From Monarcha castaneiventris obscurior (taxonomy: Eukaryota > Chordata > Aves > Passeriformes > Monarchidae), in assembly GCA_026261815.1 (NCBI GenBank), contig JAMPIT010000354.1:1054001-1118000 (forward strand): 64,000 nucleotides of DNA, given 5' to 3'. Position 1 is the stretch's first letter. Every line of letters starts with the position of its first letter. Made by a program: the position numbers and the translations under genes. The notes below the pieces were generated by a model that saw only the letters and a list, made by a program, of their open reading frames with translations, made no database searches and had not been told where the DNA came from. This document shows, piece by piece, positions 1 to 25,480 of this stretch.

Positions 1-14566
<14,566 letters not shown>

Positions 14567-14789
14567 CCTCTCATTCTGCTTCCGGGCCAGCCGCGCCCAG
14601 CCTGCGGGGACAAGGGGCTGAAATACCAGCCGGGGACATCCTGGGGGCATTTGGGGGCATTTGGTGGCAGGATCTCAGTGGGGTTTTAGCGAATGGGTTT
14701 ATGGCAGAAGTACTGAGCTCGCAGGGAAGGTTATTGTGCATGGATCACAAGGCACCTGTGTGTTCCTGCTCCTCCCAGACCCCCATTCC

Positions 14790-15180
14790 CATTTGGAGCT
14801 GGGGAGCCTCAGCCTGGAGAAAAGGAGGCTCTGGGGGGACCTTGTGGCTTTGCACAACTCCCTGACAGGAGGGGGCAGCCAGGGGGGAAATCGGGCTCTG
14901 CTGTCAGGAGCAGCGACAGGAAAAGGGGACACAGCCTTAAACTTCACCAGGGGAAGTTTAGGCTGGACATCAGGAGGAATTTATTCCCGGAAGGATTGGG
15001 CATTGGAACGGGCTGCCCAGGGAGGTGGTAGAGTCACTGTCCCTGGAGACGTTTAAGGAAAGCCTGGACGTGGCACTGAGTGCCATGATCTGGGTGACAA
15101 GGGGGTGTTGGGTCATGGATTGGACTTGATGGTCTCAGAGGTCTTTTCCAACCTCATTAATTCTGTGATTCTGTGATTCC
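14790..15180 (+). mobile_element. CR1 LINE 3' region
   Basis: The segment carries the CR1 3'-UTR hallmarks in order: GGAGAAAAGGAGGCTCTGGG, GGACATCAGGAGGAATTTAT, GAACGGGCTGCCCAGGGAGG and GATGGTCTCAGAGGTCTTTT. It ends in the ATTCTGTG tail repeat near 15175. Confidence 0.88.
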
Positions 15181-16034
15181 ACCTCCAGTCAGGAGGCACC
15201 ACGAGGCTGGGACACCTGGTGTCCCTGTCACCGCCTGGGTGTGTCAGACACGGTTGTTCAACACAACCAAACACCTTGGGAAGCAGCGGCCCCGCTCCAG
15301 CTGCCTCCCCTTGGCAGGCCATCAACGACTTTGCCCCTGCAGCTCCTCACGGGGCCCGCAGTGCCCTAAACAAGAGGTTCCTCAGCCAGAGGAACTGGGT
15401 CCTGCAGGGCCGTGGCCCTGGCACAGCTCCCAGCCATGGAACCTGCACTGCTGGGTGGCTCTGCTCCCAGGAAGGAGATAAAGGCTTCTCCTGAGCCAAA
15501 AAGGGAAGCAGTAATGGTGCTTTTGAATGTTACAGGCATCAGGATGGCTTCCCAGAAGGAATAGGGTGGGGAGGTTAGGAGAGGTGAGGATGTCCTGCTG
15601 CACAGAAAGGGTTGGAGAGAGGCAAGTGTGGAGGAGAGGAGTGGCTGCACCTGGAGGACGGGGCTGCCATGCCCTGGGAGAGGTGGAGACGCTGGCAGAG
15701 GCTCCCCCAACACCACAGAGGATCTTGCTTTGGGCCCCCGTGCCTTGATAATGTCCTATAACCACCAGACTGTGTGGGGTATGAGCCCAATATTCCGTAA
15801 AACTCCACCCTGCTTCTCATGGACACCGGGACAGCTGCGCCTCTGTGCCTCGCCCTCCCAAAGCCAGCATCCCACTGGCCGAAACTTTCTGTGATGCTGC
15901 CGAGCACCTGCCCCCCAAAACCCCTCAGGATCAGTACTCCCCACAGCCCCAACCCTGCTGAGAGCTGGAAATCCTCAGCCGTTTGGGATTAGGGAGAACT
16001 GGACATTTATGGCCCTGATGGTAAAAGAGACCCT

Positions 16035-16425
16035 GGAAATGGAGCTGGGAAAGGGGCTCAGCCTGGAGAAAAGGAGGTTCAGGGGGGACCTTGTGGCTCT
16101 GCACAAGTCCCTGACAGGAGGGGGCAGCTGGTGGGGGTCGGGCTCTGCTCCCAGGGAACAGGGACAGGAGGAGAGGGAACGGCTTCAGGCTGGGCCAGGG
16201 GAGGCTTAAATTGGAAATTGGGAAAATTTCTTCACTGAAAAGTTGGCCGGAATTTGGAATAGGCTTACCAGGGCAGGGGTGGAGTCCCCATCCCTGGAGG
16301 GGTTTAAAAGCCCTGTGAATGTGGCACTTGGGGACAGGGGTGGCCTTGGCAATGCTGGGGAAACGGTTGGGCTTGATGATCCCAGAGGTCTTTTCCAACC
16401 TGAAGGATTCTCTGCTTCCATCTGT
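16035..16425 (+). mobile_element. CR1 LINE 3' region, second copy
   Basis: It has the same order of CR1 blocks as the 14.8-kb copy (CCTGGAGAAAAGGAGGTTCA, GGTGGAGTCCCCATCCCTGG, GATGATCCCAGAGGTCTTTT). It is diverged, and its tail repeat is lost. Confidence 0.87.
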
Positions 16426-17873
16426 TTTAAGGAGAGTTTTGTCCCTGCTGAACGGGGTTATTTAATGGCACAAACTGAGCCATGTCACTGCATAGTGGAG
16501 TCCAGCTCCAGCCCACCCTGTGACCCCAGCTGCTGCAAAACAGAGCCTGGAGCAGGTCCCCTACAGTGGGGGGATGGACCCCAGAGGTGGGACCTCATCA
16601 AAGCAAACAAAAAGGGAATTTTGGGCCCCAGGTGTCTCTGGGAGGGGACAATGCCCAGGCAGGGGGACAGAGGTGCTGCCAGTGCTGCTTCTCATGGAGT
16701 TATTGTGGACTCACACCCAGTTCCTGCTCCACTTGAGCAGCCCTGGGACCTTTCCCTCGATAACAGGGAGCTCAAAAAAGCCCAAAAGCACAGGGCTATG
16801 TCTGGCTGTATCCCCCTAAATTCCACCAGGAATGCGCTGGTGCGTGGGATCACAGAGCGCCTCCAGCTGGAACGGATCCATCGGGATCACCGAGTCCACA
16901 GGGAGCAGCACCCATGCTCCAGCAGCACCCACAGAGCCCATGGGGGCCCTTCACACCTCATCTCTGGCAGCTCTGAGGACTCAGAGGAGCTCGCTGCTCT
17001 GGGCAGCCTCAATCTCCCTGGAAACGGGGATTTGCAGAGCTGTCGGGACCAGCCCGTGCCCTGGGCCGTGCCAGAGCTCTGCTGTCCCTCCCTCAGTGCA
17101 GGGTCCGTGTTTTCCCGGAGCCTCCGGGCCGGTGCTGCCGCTCCGGTGCCCCGGCGCTGTCCCCGCCGGCGGAGGTGGCTCTGCCTCCAGCTGCCGCCAG
17201 CGATCAGCGCCGGGCTCGGGTTTCTGCAGCCCCGTGACTCTGCTCATTCCTGTCCCGGCGGCAGCCGGAGGAGCAGCCCCAGCGCTGCTCCTGCCCGTGT
17301 CCCCTCTCCCTGTGGCTGGGCTGGAGCCACCGAGCCGCTCCCAGGCCGATGGAGCAGCGCCTGGCAGCGCCGGGAGCGGGGCTGGCATCGCCGCGGGAGA
17401 TGCTGCGGCAGGGCAGCACCGCCTGAGGTCCCACGGGGTGGCTCAAAGGGGCTCTTGTCCCTGGCATGGGAATTCTTTGTGGCTTTTTGGGGTCTTTTGC
17501 AGCTGCTGGTCCTGCTCTGACCCCTTTGGGGCTACCCAGAAAGGGTGGGATGGCTCCAGGGGGCAGGAGCAGGACCAATCCCGTGTCCGGATCCCACACA
17601 CCTCAGTCCTGAAGCCACCAGCGTCTCTGGGTGCTTTCCAAATTCGGAAGCAAAGCCAGGCCCAGGCTCTGCGAGGGGCCCAGCCCAGCACCCCTCTGTC
17701 CCCAGTGAGCCCGGCCCCACAGCAGTGCGGGTGGGGCACCGTGTGGGGCACATGGCCGGGTCCCAGCAGCCCAGGGGAAGGGTCCCACCCTGCATCAGCC
17801 CCCGCGGCCATGGGGACAGGAGGAGCAGCCCCTGCCCCTGGCCTGGCACATCCTGGCACATTTTTAGCAGCTC

Positions 17874-17883
17874 CTATAAATAA
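17874..17883 (-). promoter_or_regulatory. MEF2-like site CTATAAATAA
   Basis: The sequence fits the MEF2 consensus (YTAWWWWTAR) exactly. It sits next to a second A/T-rich near match, read on the minus strand as GCTAAAAATGTG. Both lie 3.3 kb upstream of the SCN4A start codon within GC-rich DNA. MEF2 drives muscle genes, so a role in SCN4A is plausible but inferred. It could equally be a stray TATA-like motif. Confidence 0.35.
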
Positions 17884-19619
17884 CCCAGATCAAACTCTTT
17901 GCGCCTCCATAGGTAAAGGCAGTTCAGGCCCAGTGACAGGTGCTGCCTTCAGTACAAATCACCCACGAGGTCCCTTGGAGCTCTGGCCAGGCTCTCCAGG
18001 ACCTGAGTACTCCAAGAGTCCCTGATCAAGGAAGATCCCTGCCCCATCAGCTTTCCTGCTGAGAAATCAATCACTTCAAGTCTCTCTACGAAGCACTGAT
18101 TTATTTGCTTCTGAAACTTTGCCCAACCCCCCCCCCCCCAGCTAAGCTGAACGGCTTCTTTGGCTGTGGCACAGGTGAGCTGCAGCTTTGGGACACTCTG
18201 CCTGTGGCATGTCCTGGATGAGCACCTCACCCCCCAGATCCTGCATCAGGAATTGCCAGCAGGGAACTGGGAGCAGCTACTGGCTCCGGAGCACCTGGGC
18301 TGCACGTGGAGAGAAATTCAGTTCCCCCTGATATTTTTGCTGCTCTGAGGGCACACAAAGGAATCAGACTCCAAAATAACAGCTCTGGTTTGGGAACTCC
18401 CCGGGGTGTGGTGTAAGGGGTTCTGGATAACCAGGACAGAGGGTGGCAGGTCCCGTCTGAGGCTGCTGGGGGATTCATCCCATCCAGGCTTTTCCTTCCT
18501 GCCCAGAAAATAACCTCCCGTGGGCTGGGGAAGAGGGGGAAGGATGTTCTTGGCTCTGGGGGACACAGCGGGGTTGGGATCTGCCCCCACCCGCCTGACC
18601 CAGGCTCCAGCTTCTCCGTCCCTAAGGCATTTTCCTGGGAGATCAGCTGCAAACCTGGAGTCTCCTGTGCTCTGGGGGAGCATCTGCAACCCCGGGATTT
18701 CCCACGGAATCAGCCCAGAGTGATGCAGTTCTTCCCTCACCGCACTCAGGGCTGGGTTGATGAGGACGGGCACATCTCGGGTGTCCCAAGGGCAGAGGCT
18801 GCTTCTGGGGGATCCCATCCCTACGGATATCGGGAACAGCCAGTGGGGTGCCCTGACCGTTCAAACCCAGCTCAAGGAGCTGCCCTGCCCTGCTCTGAGG
18901 TGAGTTCACCTGCAAACCTGCCCTGCAAGGTTCGTCCCCTTGAGACACTCCTGGAAAAGCCCCGGAGAGACCGACCCGGACACGAGCCCGAGAGAGAAAA
19001 CCGCGGAACGGCCCCGAGCAGGTGTAAATGAGCTTCACTCAGCAGGAACAGCAGAGCCAGGCCTGGGGCCCTGCGGCAGGGATTAGTGTGGGACAAGGCA
19101 CTCGTGTGACCAGGGCGGTGAAGGGAGCAGGCGGTGCCAGGCGGGCGTGGGGCTGGGCTCGCTCTGGAGCTGTGTGAGCACCCAGCGCTCAGGAAACCAG
19201 AGCCTGGCACACCCCCGGCCCAAAGCAGCCCAGCTCAACCCCGCAGCATCCCCTCCGTGCTGCCAGAACCTCCCCGAGGCACCGCCGCCAACCCCAGCAG
19301 CGCCCGGGGCCGATGCCCGCAGGAAAACCCCTCCTCGGCACCCCGATGTCCCCAGCAGGGCACCGGGGTAGGCAGGGAGGGGCAGCGGGGCCCGGCTGGT
19401 CCCACAGGGTTTGGGACTGAGTCACTGCCCAGCCTGGGAACTCGGGATTGTCCCCAGCGCTGCCAGGGGACATCTCCCTGCCCTGCACAGCCCCGCTCCG
19501 CCAGCAGCAGCTTCGCCTCCCCGGCCTGTCCTGGGCTCGTTCCCGAGGCAGCAGGGCAAGGGAGGGGGGATTCTGCATCCATCCCCGACATCAGAGGGAT
19601 GTGGAGCTGCTGGGATGAG

Positions 19620-20062
19620 TCCAGAGGAGGCCACGGAGTTGCTCCAGGGCTGGAGCCCCTCTGGAGCCAGGCTGGGAGAGCTGGGGGTGCTCAGCCTGGA
19701 GAGGAGAAGCTCCAGGGAGAGCTCAGAGACCCTTGCAGTGCCCGAAGGGGCTCCAGGAGAGCTGGAGAGGGACTGGGGACAAGGGATGGAGGGACAGGAC
19801 ACAGGGAATGGCTTCCCAGTGCCAGAGGGCAGGGATGGATGGGAGATTGGGAAGGAATTGTTCCCTGTGAGGGTGGGCAGGCCCTGGCACAGGGTACCCA
19901 GAGCAACTGTGGCTGCCCCTGGATCCCTGGCAGTGCCCAAGGCCAGGCTGGACGGGGCTGGGAGCAGCCTGGGACAGTGGGAGGTGTCCCTGGACATGGC
20001 AGAGGGGTGGAATTAAATGATTTTTAAGGTCCCTTCTGACCCAAACCATTCCATGAGATTCC
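19620..20062 (+). mobile_element. CR1 fragment, passerine-type 3' end
   Basis: This copy shows the full block series of the second CR1 form common here: GGAGCCAGGCTGGGAGAGCT, CTCCAGGGAGAGCTCAGAG, GGATGGATGGGAGATTGGGA, GGATCCCTGGCAGTGCCCAA and a CCATTCCATGAGATTCC tail. Confidence 0.82.
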
Positions 20063-20596
20063 TGAGCCATTCCAAGGGTCGTGCTCTCCCAACCCTGCTG
20101 CGTGTCCATGAAAACCCCTCTCCACCCCTGCATGCATTAAATAGGTTTTAAAACCCCCCAAATTCCATGGATTGGGCTGCCCGGAAAACACAAATTTGCT
20201 CCAAACCTGGCCACTTGGTGTGGTGAGGGCACTGGGAGCCTGCAGAGTGATAAGAGCTGAGCTGGGAAGCCTGAGGGCTGCAGAAAACCCTCCTGGAATG
20301 GTCCTAGGCATGCCATGGCCCGAAAAAGCCCTATGGGGTGTTTATTTGTTTAGCTCCTACTGTATTTCCCACAAGTTTTAGGAAAAAAACTGAGAAGATT
20401 GAAAAAATCTGACGTGAAATGGTTTTTTTTTTATCCACAGTGGGTAGAGAAATTCAATCCTCAGGTGGGCCAGATTCACCTCAGGTTTCCCAGGGGCTGG
20501 GCAGGGCTTTGGAACTTTCAGGATTGTGGGAGTTTCTCTCAGGAGCTCAGATAAACACCCTCAGTTGTGCCAGACAAAAAACATTTTATAAACAAA

Positions 20597-20836
20597 TTTC
20601 CATTCCTTCCTGTACTGTTTAAGAGCTCGGGGCTTCTGTGCCTGGATAAATTGCCATCCCTTAATTCCACACTGTAACTCCATTACAAAAACCATCTGGA
20701 AAGATGCAGGAAATCTCCAGAATTTCCTTTTACACACAGATGGCTCTCAGGACATTGCTGTGGGATGCTGGAATTCCACTGCCAGGGTGGTTCTGTAGGC
20801 TTGCTGGGATCTTGGGCTGCTTGAAAGGCAGAGGGA
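20597..20836 (+). repeat. Left arm of a 240-bp inverted duplication
   Basis: The arm runs from TTTCCATTCCTTCCTGTACT to TGAAAGGCAGAG. It reappears as reverse complement at 21659-21898. The stretch 20672-20764, 93 nt, matches its partner without a mismatch by eye. I do not recognise the unit as a named repeat. Confidence 0.85.
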
Positions 20837-21424
20837 GGTGATTTTCACAAGAAAACAGCACCATTAAGGAAATTAAGTCATGTCAAGCCTTTTCCCACCC
20901 TATTTTAAAATAGTAGTGGGCTCAGAAACTGAGAGAGCGAGAAAAAAAATTTTTCATTTTCCAGCACCATCCTTTGAATTCCAGAGGCTTTTAAGCGCTC
21001 GGGGCCGTGTGGCTCAGACACCTCTGGCAGCGGTGGCTCCCGTAAGTGACACATCCCCAGTGCTGGGTCCTGTCAGCACCGTGGCTCTTTACCCGGCTCT
21101 GGGTGGGGTTTGCTGCTCTGCCTGCAGCGTGGCCCGAGCCAAGCGTGCCAGCAGGAATGTGGGATGCTTCCAAGCGCATCCGTCACCCCGGGGCCGCCTG
21201 GAATCCACCCCACGTCCAGCCAAAGGGATGTCTGCTGAAAGCCCTCGGGAAATCATTCCAGAGCCAGCCCAACACTGCTGGAGGCCTTTTCCCAGCCGGA
21301 GCAGGGACGCTGAGGTGCTGCAGCAGCTCCTGCTCCTCAGGTGCAACCACAGGCCCCCAGCCGAGGCCACTGCGTGCCACCCACAGGTCACCCAGGGCAG
21401 CAGCACAGCGGGGCTGGGGTGGCT

Positions 21425-21972
21425 GCGTGGGCTGGAGAGGGACTGGGGACAAGGGGTGGAGGGACAGGACACAGGGAATGGTTTCCCACTGCCAGAGGGC
21501 AGGGATGGATGGGAGATTGGGAAGGAATTGTTCCCTGGGAGGGTGGGCAGGCCCTGGCACAGGGTGCCCAGAGCAGATGTGGCTGCCCCTGGATCCCTGG
21601 GAATGTCCCAGGCCAGGCTGGATGGGGCTGGGAGCAGCCTGGGGCAGGTGCTCACCCACCCTCTGCCTTTCAAGCAGCCCAAAATCCCAGCGAGTTTCCA
21701 GAACCACCCTGGTGGTGGAATTCCAGCACCCCACAGCAATGTCCTGAGAGCCATCTGTGTGTAAAAGGAAATTCTGGAGATTTCCTGCATCTTTCCAGAT
21801 GGTTTTTGTAATGGAGTTACAGCGTGGAATCAAGGTACTGCAATTTCTCCAGGGATGGAAGCCCCGAGCTCTTAAACGGTACAGGAAGGGATGGAAAGGG
21901 AAGATGTCCCTGCCCATGGAACGGGATGGGCTTTCAGGTCTTTCCAACCCAACCCATTCCCTGATCTTGTGA
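21425..21972 (+). mobile_element. CR1 fragment interrupted by the right arm of the inverted duplication
   Basis: CR1 sequence runs from GAGAGGGACTGGGGACAAGG to GGGAGCAGCCTGGGGCA near 21655. It stops, then resumes at 21898 with GGGAAGATGTCCCTGCCCAT and ends with the tail TTTCCAACCCAACCCATTCC. Removing 21659-21898 restores normal CR1 order, so the arm is an insertion into an older CR1. Confidence 0.82.
21659..21898 (-). repeat. Right arm of the 240-bp inverted duplication, inserted in a CR1
   Basis: Reverse complement of 20597-20836 with scattered mismatches outside the exact 93-nt core. The spacer between the arms is about 820 bp. No convincing target-site duplication is visible. Confidence 0.85.
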
Positions 21973-24967
21973 TTTTAAGCACACGGAGAATGAATTCCCT
22001 GCCGAGGGAACGATGCTGCTCCGCTGTTTTTTGCCCATCTCGAGCAGAGAGGAGCCCTCCCAGCGCTCTCCAGCCTTTTCCTGGCAACAGCCACCCTGCT
22101 CCAGCCTCGGGCAGCTCTCTGGGACAAGGACACCCAGCAGCTGTGCTGGCTCGGGGATTTCCATGGAACAGGATGGATGCACAGTTCTCTGTGTCCCGTT
22201 CCAGCAGCTCCTTCCACGGGCTCTGCACTGCTTTGGGTGCTCTGCACCTGCCAGAAACGGTGCTGCTCCCTCCTCCAGCTCCTTGCAAAGACTCGGCCCA
22301 GCTCATCATCCTTCGGAGAGTCAAATCCCCCGTGCTGAACCTCCAAGGGGGCATCAGCTCCTCCAGGGACACCAACCTCAAAAATCCAGCCCTGCAAAGG
22401 CGGCTCCGCTCCTGCACCGGCATCAAACCCACGCGGGAATGAATTCCTTACAATTCCCGGGTCGCTGCTGCTCTGGAGTTCCTTGGACTCGGTGCCCCGA
22501 GGCTGTACCTGCTGTGCTCAGGGCGGGGGTGGCACACACAGCCGGGAGCTGTGAAATCCTGGGATACTCTCCCCGGCCGCAGATGGAAATAGGAGGTTGC
22601 ACCATCCTGCAGCCATGCACTGAGCCGTTCCTGCCTGGAGCCGGGGCTGCCACCCCATCCCCACTCCTGCTGTCCCGGCTGGGGGACAGGGCGTTGCTGG
22701 AAAGGGGACACCGGCCTGGGTGGCGGCTTGGGGTTATTTTGGGGGGGGGTTGGCAGTGCTGGAGGCTTGAGCAGCCAGGGAAGGGTTAAAGTGGGGACCC
22801 TGCGCTTGCCCCCTGCCCACCCTGCACTCGGGTGTCATCCAGAACTGCGGCTCCTCCCTGCCAGCAGCTCCCATGTCAGGCTCGGAAAAGATCTGAGCCG
22901 TGCTGGGAAGGCAGCGAGGGGACAGCGTGGGGGAGGGGAGGATGGCGTGGGGCTGGAGTGACCTGCTGCCCCCCCGGCGCCCCCCAGGCTCGGGGGGCAC
23001 GAGGGGCTGGGATGCTCCCACTGCCGGGGGCTGCCAGGAGAGGACACCGGCTCCCACAGGGATCCCCAACACAGCACCAGGAGCAGGTCCCAGACCTGCT
23101 GCTCCCGTGGGATTTGCAATATTGGGAGCCCTGCAGTTTCCCAGGGCTGGAGGATGCCCCTTTTCCCACGGCAGCCTCTGGATCCCAATTCCCTGGACCA
23201 GACACCTGAACACCAGGACCGGCACGGGGCACCTGGAGCTGTCCCAGATGCTGAGCCTCACATCCCAAGGGATCTCATTCAGACCCACCTGGGAATGGAG
23301 AAGGGGGACCCCGAGACAGGATGTTCCCAGGGATTTATGAATCCCAGGAGGGAGGCAGCGGGACAGGCACAGGCACAGGGGCTGAGCATCCCTGCCGCTC
23401 TCTCTGGAGCTCAAATGGGATCTTTTCCCTCACAACTCCCCGAAGCATCCCCCACCTTCTCCCCTTTGTCCCCTGCACAGAAAGCACCTCATTAATCCAA
23501 CCTGCTGCAAACAGAACCTCGTGAGTCCAACCTGCAAACAGAAACGGTGCTGGGCGTCTCCTCATGGCTCTGCCGCTCTCTCTCCTACCCCAGATCCAGC
23601 AAATTTCCCTGAGTGCAGCTGGAGCTGCCCAAGGGACTCCACTGAGCCCTTTTGCCTGAACTGGACCCTTCTGCATGCATCAGAAAATAGAAAATGCTAT
23701 TTAAATATTAGCACAGCAGAGTCAAGGCAGGACTTTGTGCTCGTTAATCGGTTCCTGTAAATATGCTCTTTCCCCCTCAAACCATTATAAACCCGGCATT
23801 TTTCCGGAAAGGACCAGGGGAGGCAGCTCCAGCGCTGCATCGACCCGCCCAGGATCTCCCCGGGATAACGGGATGGACGGGGATGTCCTGCTGTCCCCAG
23901 GGCTTTATGGGATTGTTGTCCCTCGCCCGTAGCCGCAGTTCCATCCCTCGCCGGCCGCAGGCGGATCCCTGACAGCTCCAGCAATGCCCGTGCGGGCAGG
24001 GCAGGAAATGCTTGTGCTCGTCGGCAAACTTCCCTCTGCAGCCCCGCACCGGCCCGGGAGTGCGGGATGGGAGAATGGGGGCTGAGTGCCCCTGGATAAA
24101 CCCCAAAACGGCTTTGGGGGTGCACAGCGGGGCCTGCCCGTGCAGCGAGTGATGGGAGCTGGCACAGGGGGGATACAGCACCCAGAAACCCGGGCTGAAC
24201 CCCAGCCTGGCCCTGCCTGATTCCCACGGGGGATCCAGCCCTGAACCCCACCCTGGCACCCTTTGGCTGTGCCTGTGCACCCACAGCCCAGTGTGGGAAC
24301 AGCCTCCCGTTCCCTGCCACCCCATCCCCGACATTCCCGCACGGCACAGGGGTCCCACTCCCCCCCTCTGCCCTCGGGGTCCCTCCCCGCTGCCCCACGG
24401 GGGACTGGGACTCTGCAGGGACAGAGCCCTTCCCAAAAGGAGACACTGGGAGCACCCGCAGACCTTTCCTGCAACCTTGGCTTGCCCAGGCCGGGGTTTA
24501 TATTTAGACCTCCAGGAGAAGAAGCCAGGAGAAAGGAGCCTTGCGACTTGTGAGCCCTGCCTGTGGCTCCTTTACTGCAGCGGGGAAGGTGGCTCGGGAA
24601 CCCACTGCCCGTCACGCCCCCGACTGTCCCCTCTCACCCTGACACAGCTCTGTGGCCACCGCGGGCCTGCTGGCTACTGCCACCCTCGTCCCCGTGCCCT
24701 GCCTGCAGTCTTGTGGGGACTTTCTCCCCTGTCCCGGACAGTTTTCCATGCAGGGGGGTCCAGCAGGTGCCTCCAGCCCTAAACACCCCCCAGAGACAAC
24801 AGGGTCCGTCCTGGTCCCATCCACCTCCAGCTCTCGGGCCGCAAACCCCAGGACACCGCCGGTGCCACTCCAGGCACCGCGACAGCGACAAACCTGGGGA
24901 CACCCAAGACCCTACAGCCCCTGCCCGGGGACCCTGGCAGCAGCCCAGGGCTGACCCCAGTACTTAC

Positions 24968-25095
24968 TGTTGGGTGGAGAGTGCGAATTCCCACGGAGAG
25001 ACCTTTTAGGGCCAGAATTTCCCTCTCCTTCGGCTCCTGGAGGCTTTGGCTCGGCGAGTTGGCAGCGCAGCTGCTGCTGCTGTCAGATGGTCATG
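24968..25095 (-). other. Candidate SCN4A 5' non-coding exon
   Basis: On the minus strand CCACCCAACA is followed by GTAAGTACTG, a near-perfect splice donor (intron starts at 24967). It is preceded by about 130 nt containing CAGCTG E-boxes and lies next to a CpG island. The SCN4A coding exon at 14601 needs an upstream donor. No other gene on this strand is available. The 5' limit is unknown. A chance donor remains possible. Confidence 0.35.
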
Positions 25096-25099
25096 AGTG

Positions 25100-25480
25100 A
25101 AACCTGAGGACATGCGGGGTCCTTCAGGTAGCCTGGCCCGTCTCAGCCGTGGCATTCGTCCCCCGCCGCGCCAATCACGGCCCTGCCGGGGCCGGAGCCC
25201 CCGCGGCCCCATCGCCCCCGGCCGCGGCTCCTGCCCGCGGGGACGCCCCTGCCCCGACCCGCCCGGGCCCGCGGAGCGTCCCAGGTGCGGAGGTGGCTCT
25301 GGGCGGGCCGTGGGGCCCGATGGGGCGCGGCGAGGCGGAGGGCAGGTGGGAGCGACCCTGGCCAGCGCCTCCCCGTCGGTGACAGGCGGCTGGAAAGAGC
25401 AGGGGACCACGGCGAGGCCGGGGGGGCCCTCGGTGCCGAGGCCGCTGCCAACGCTGTCCCCGAGCCCGTGGCTTTGCGGG
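25100..25480. promoter_or_regulatory. CpG island with CCAAT and GC boxes
   Basis: The segment is dense in CpG, has GCCAATCACGG near 25170 and GGGCGG near 25312. No coding exon follows on the plus strand. Together with the donor at 24967 it looks like a promoter firing leftward toward SCN4A, but direction is inferred. Confidence 0.45.

Larger units (their letters stand above)
14602..24967. other. SCN4A 5' flank or first intron: repeats, no coding gene
   Basis: About 10 kb with no exon-like coding segment on either strand. It contains CR1 copies (listed separately), a poly-C run at 18127-18140, an inverted duplication at 20.6-21.9 kb and AT-rich islands. Long open frames here, for example 16243-17520, cross CR1 and GC-rich sequence and do not look like protein. 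If the donor at 24967 belongs to SCN4A, this whole stretch is its first intron. Confidence 0.6.

Noticed and set aside
16243..17520. A 425-codon open frame on the plus strand
   Set aside because: It begins inside a CR1 3' region and continues through GC-rich, CpG-dense DNA where stops are rare. No domain, no splice logic and no family resemblance.
20597..21898. LTR retrotransposon
   Set aside because: The two arms are inverted, not direct, and no internal coding, primer-binding site or polypurine tract is seen.
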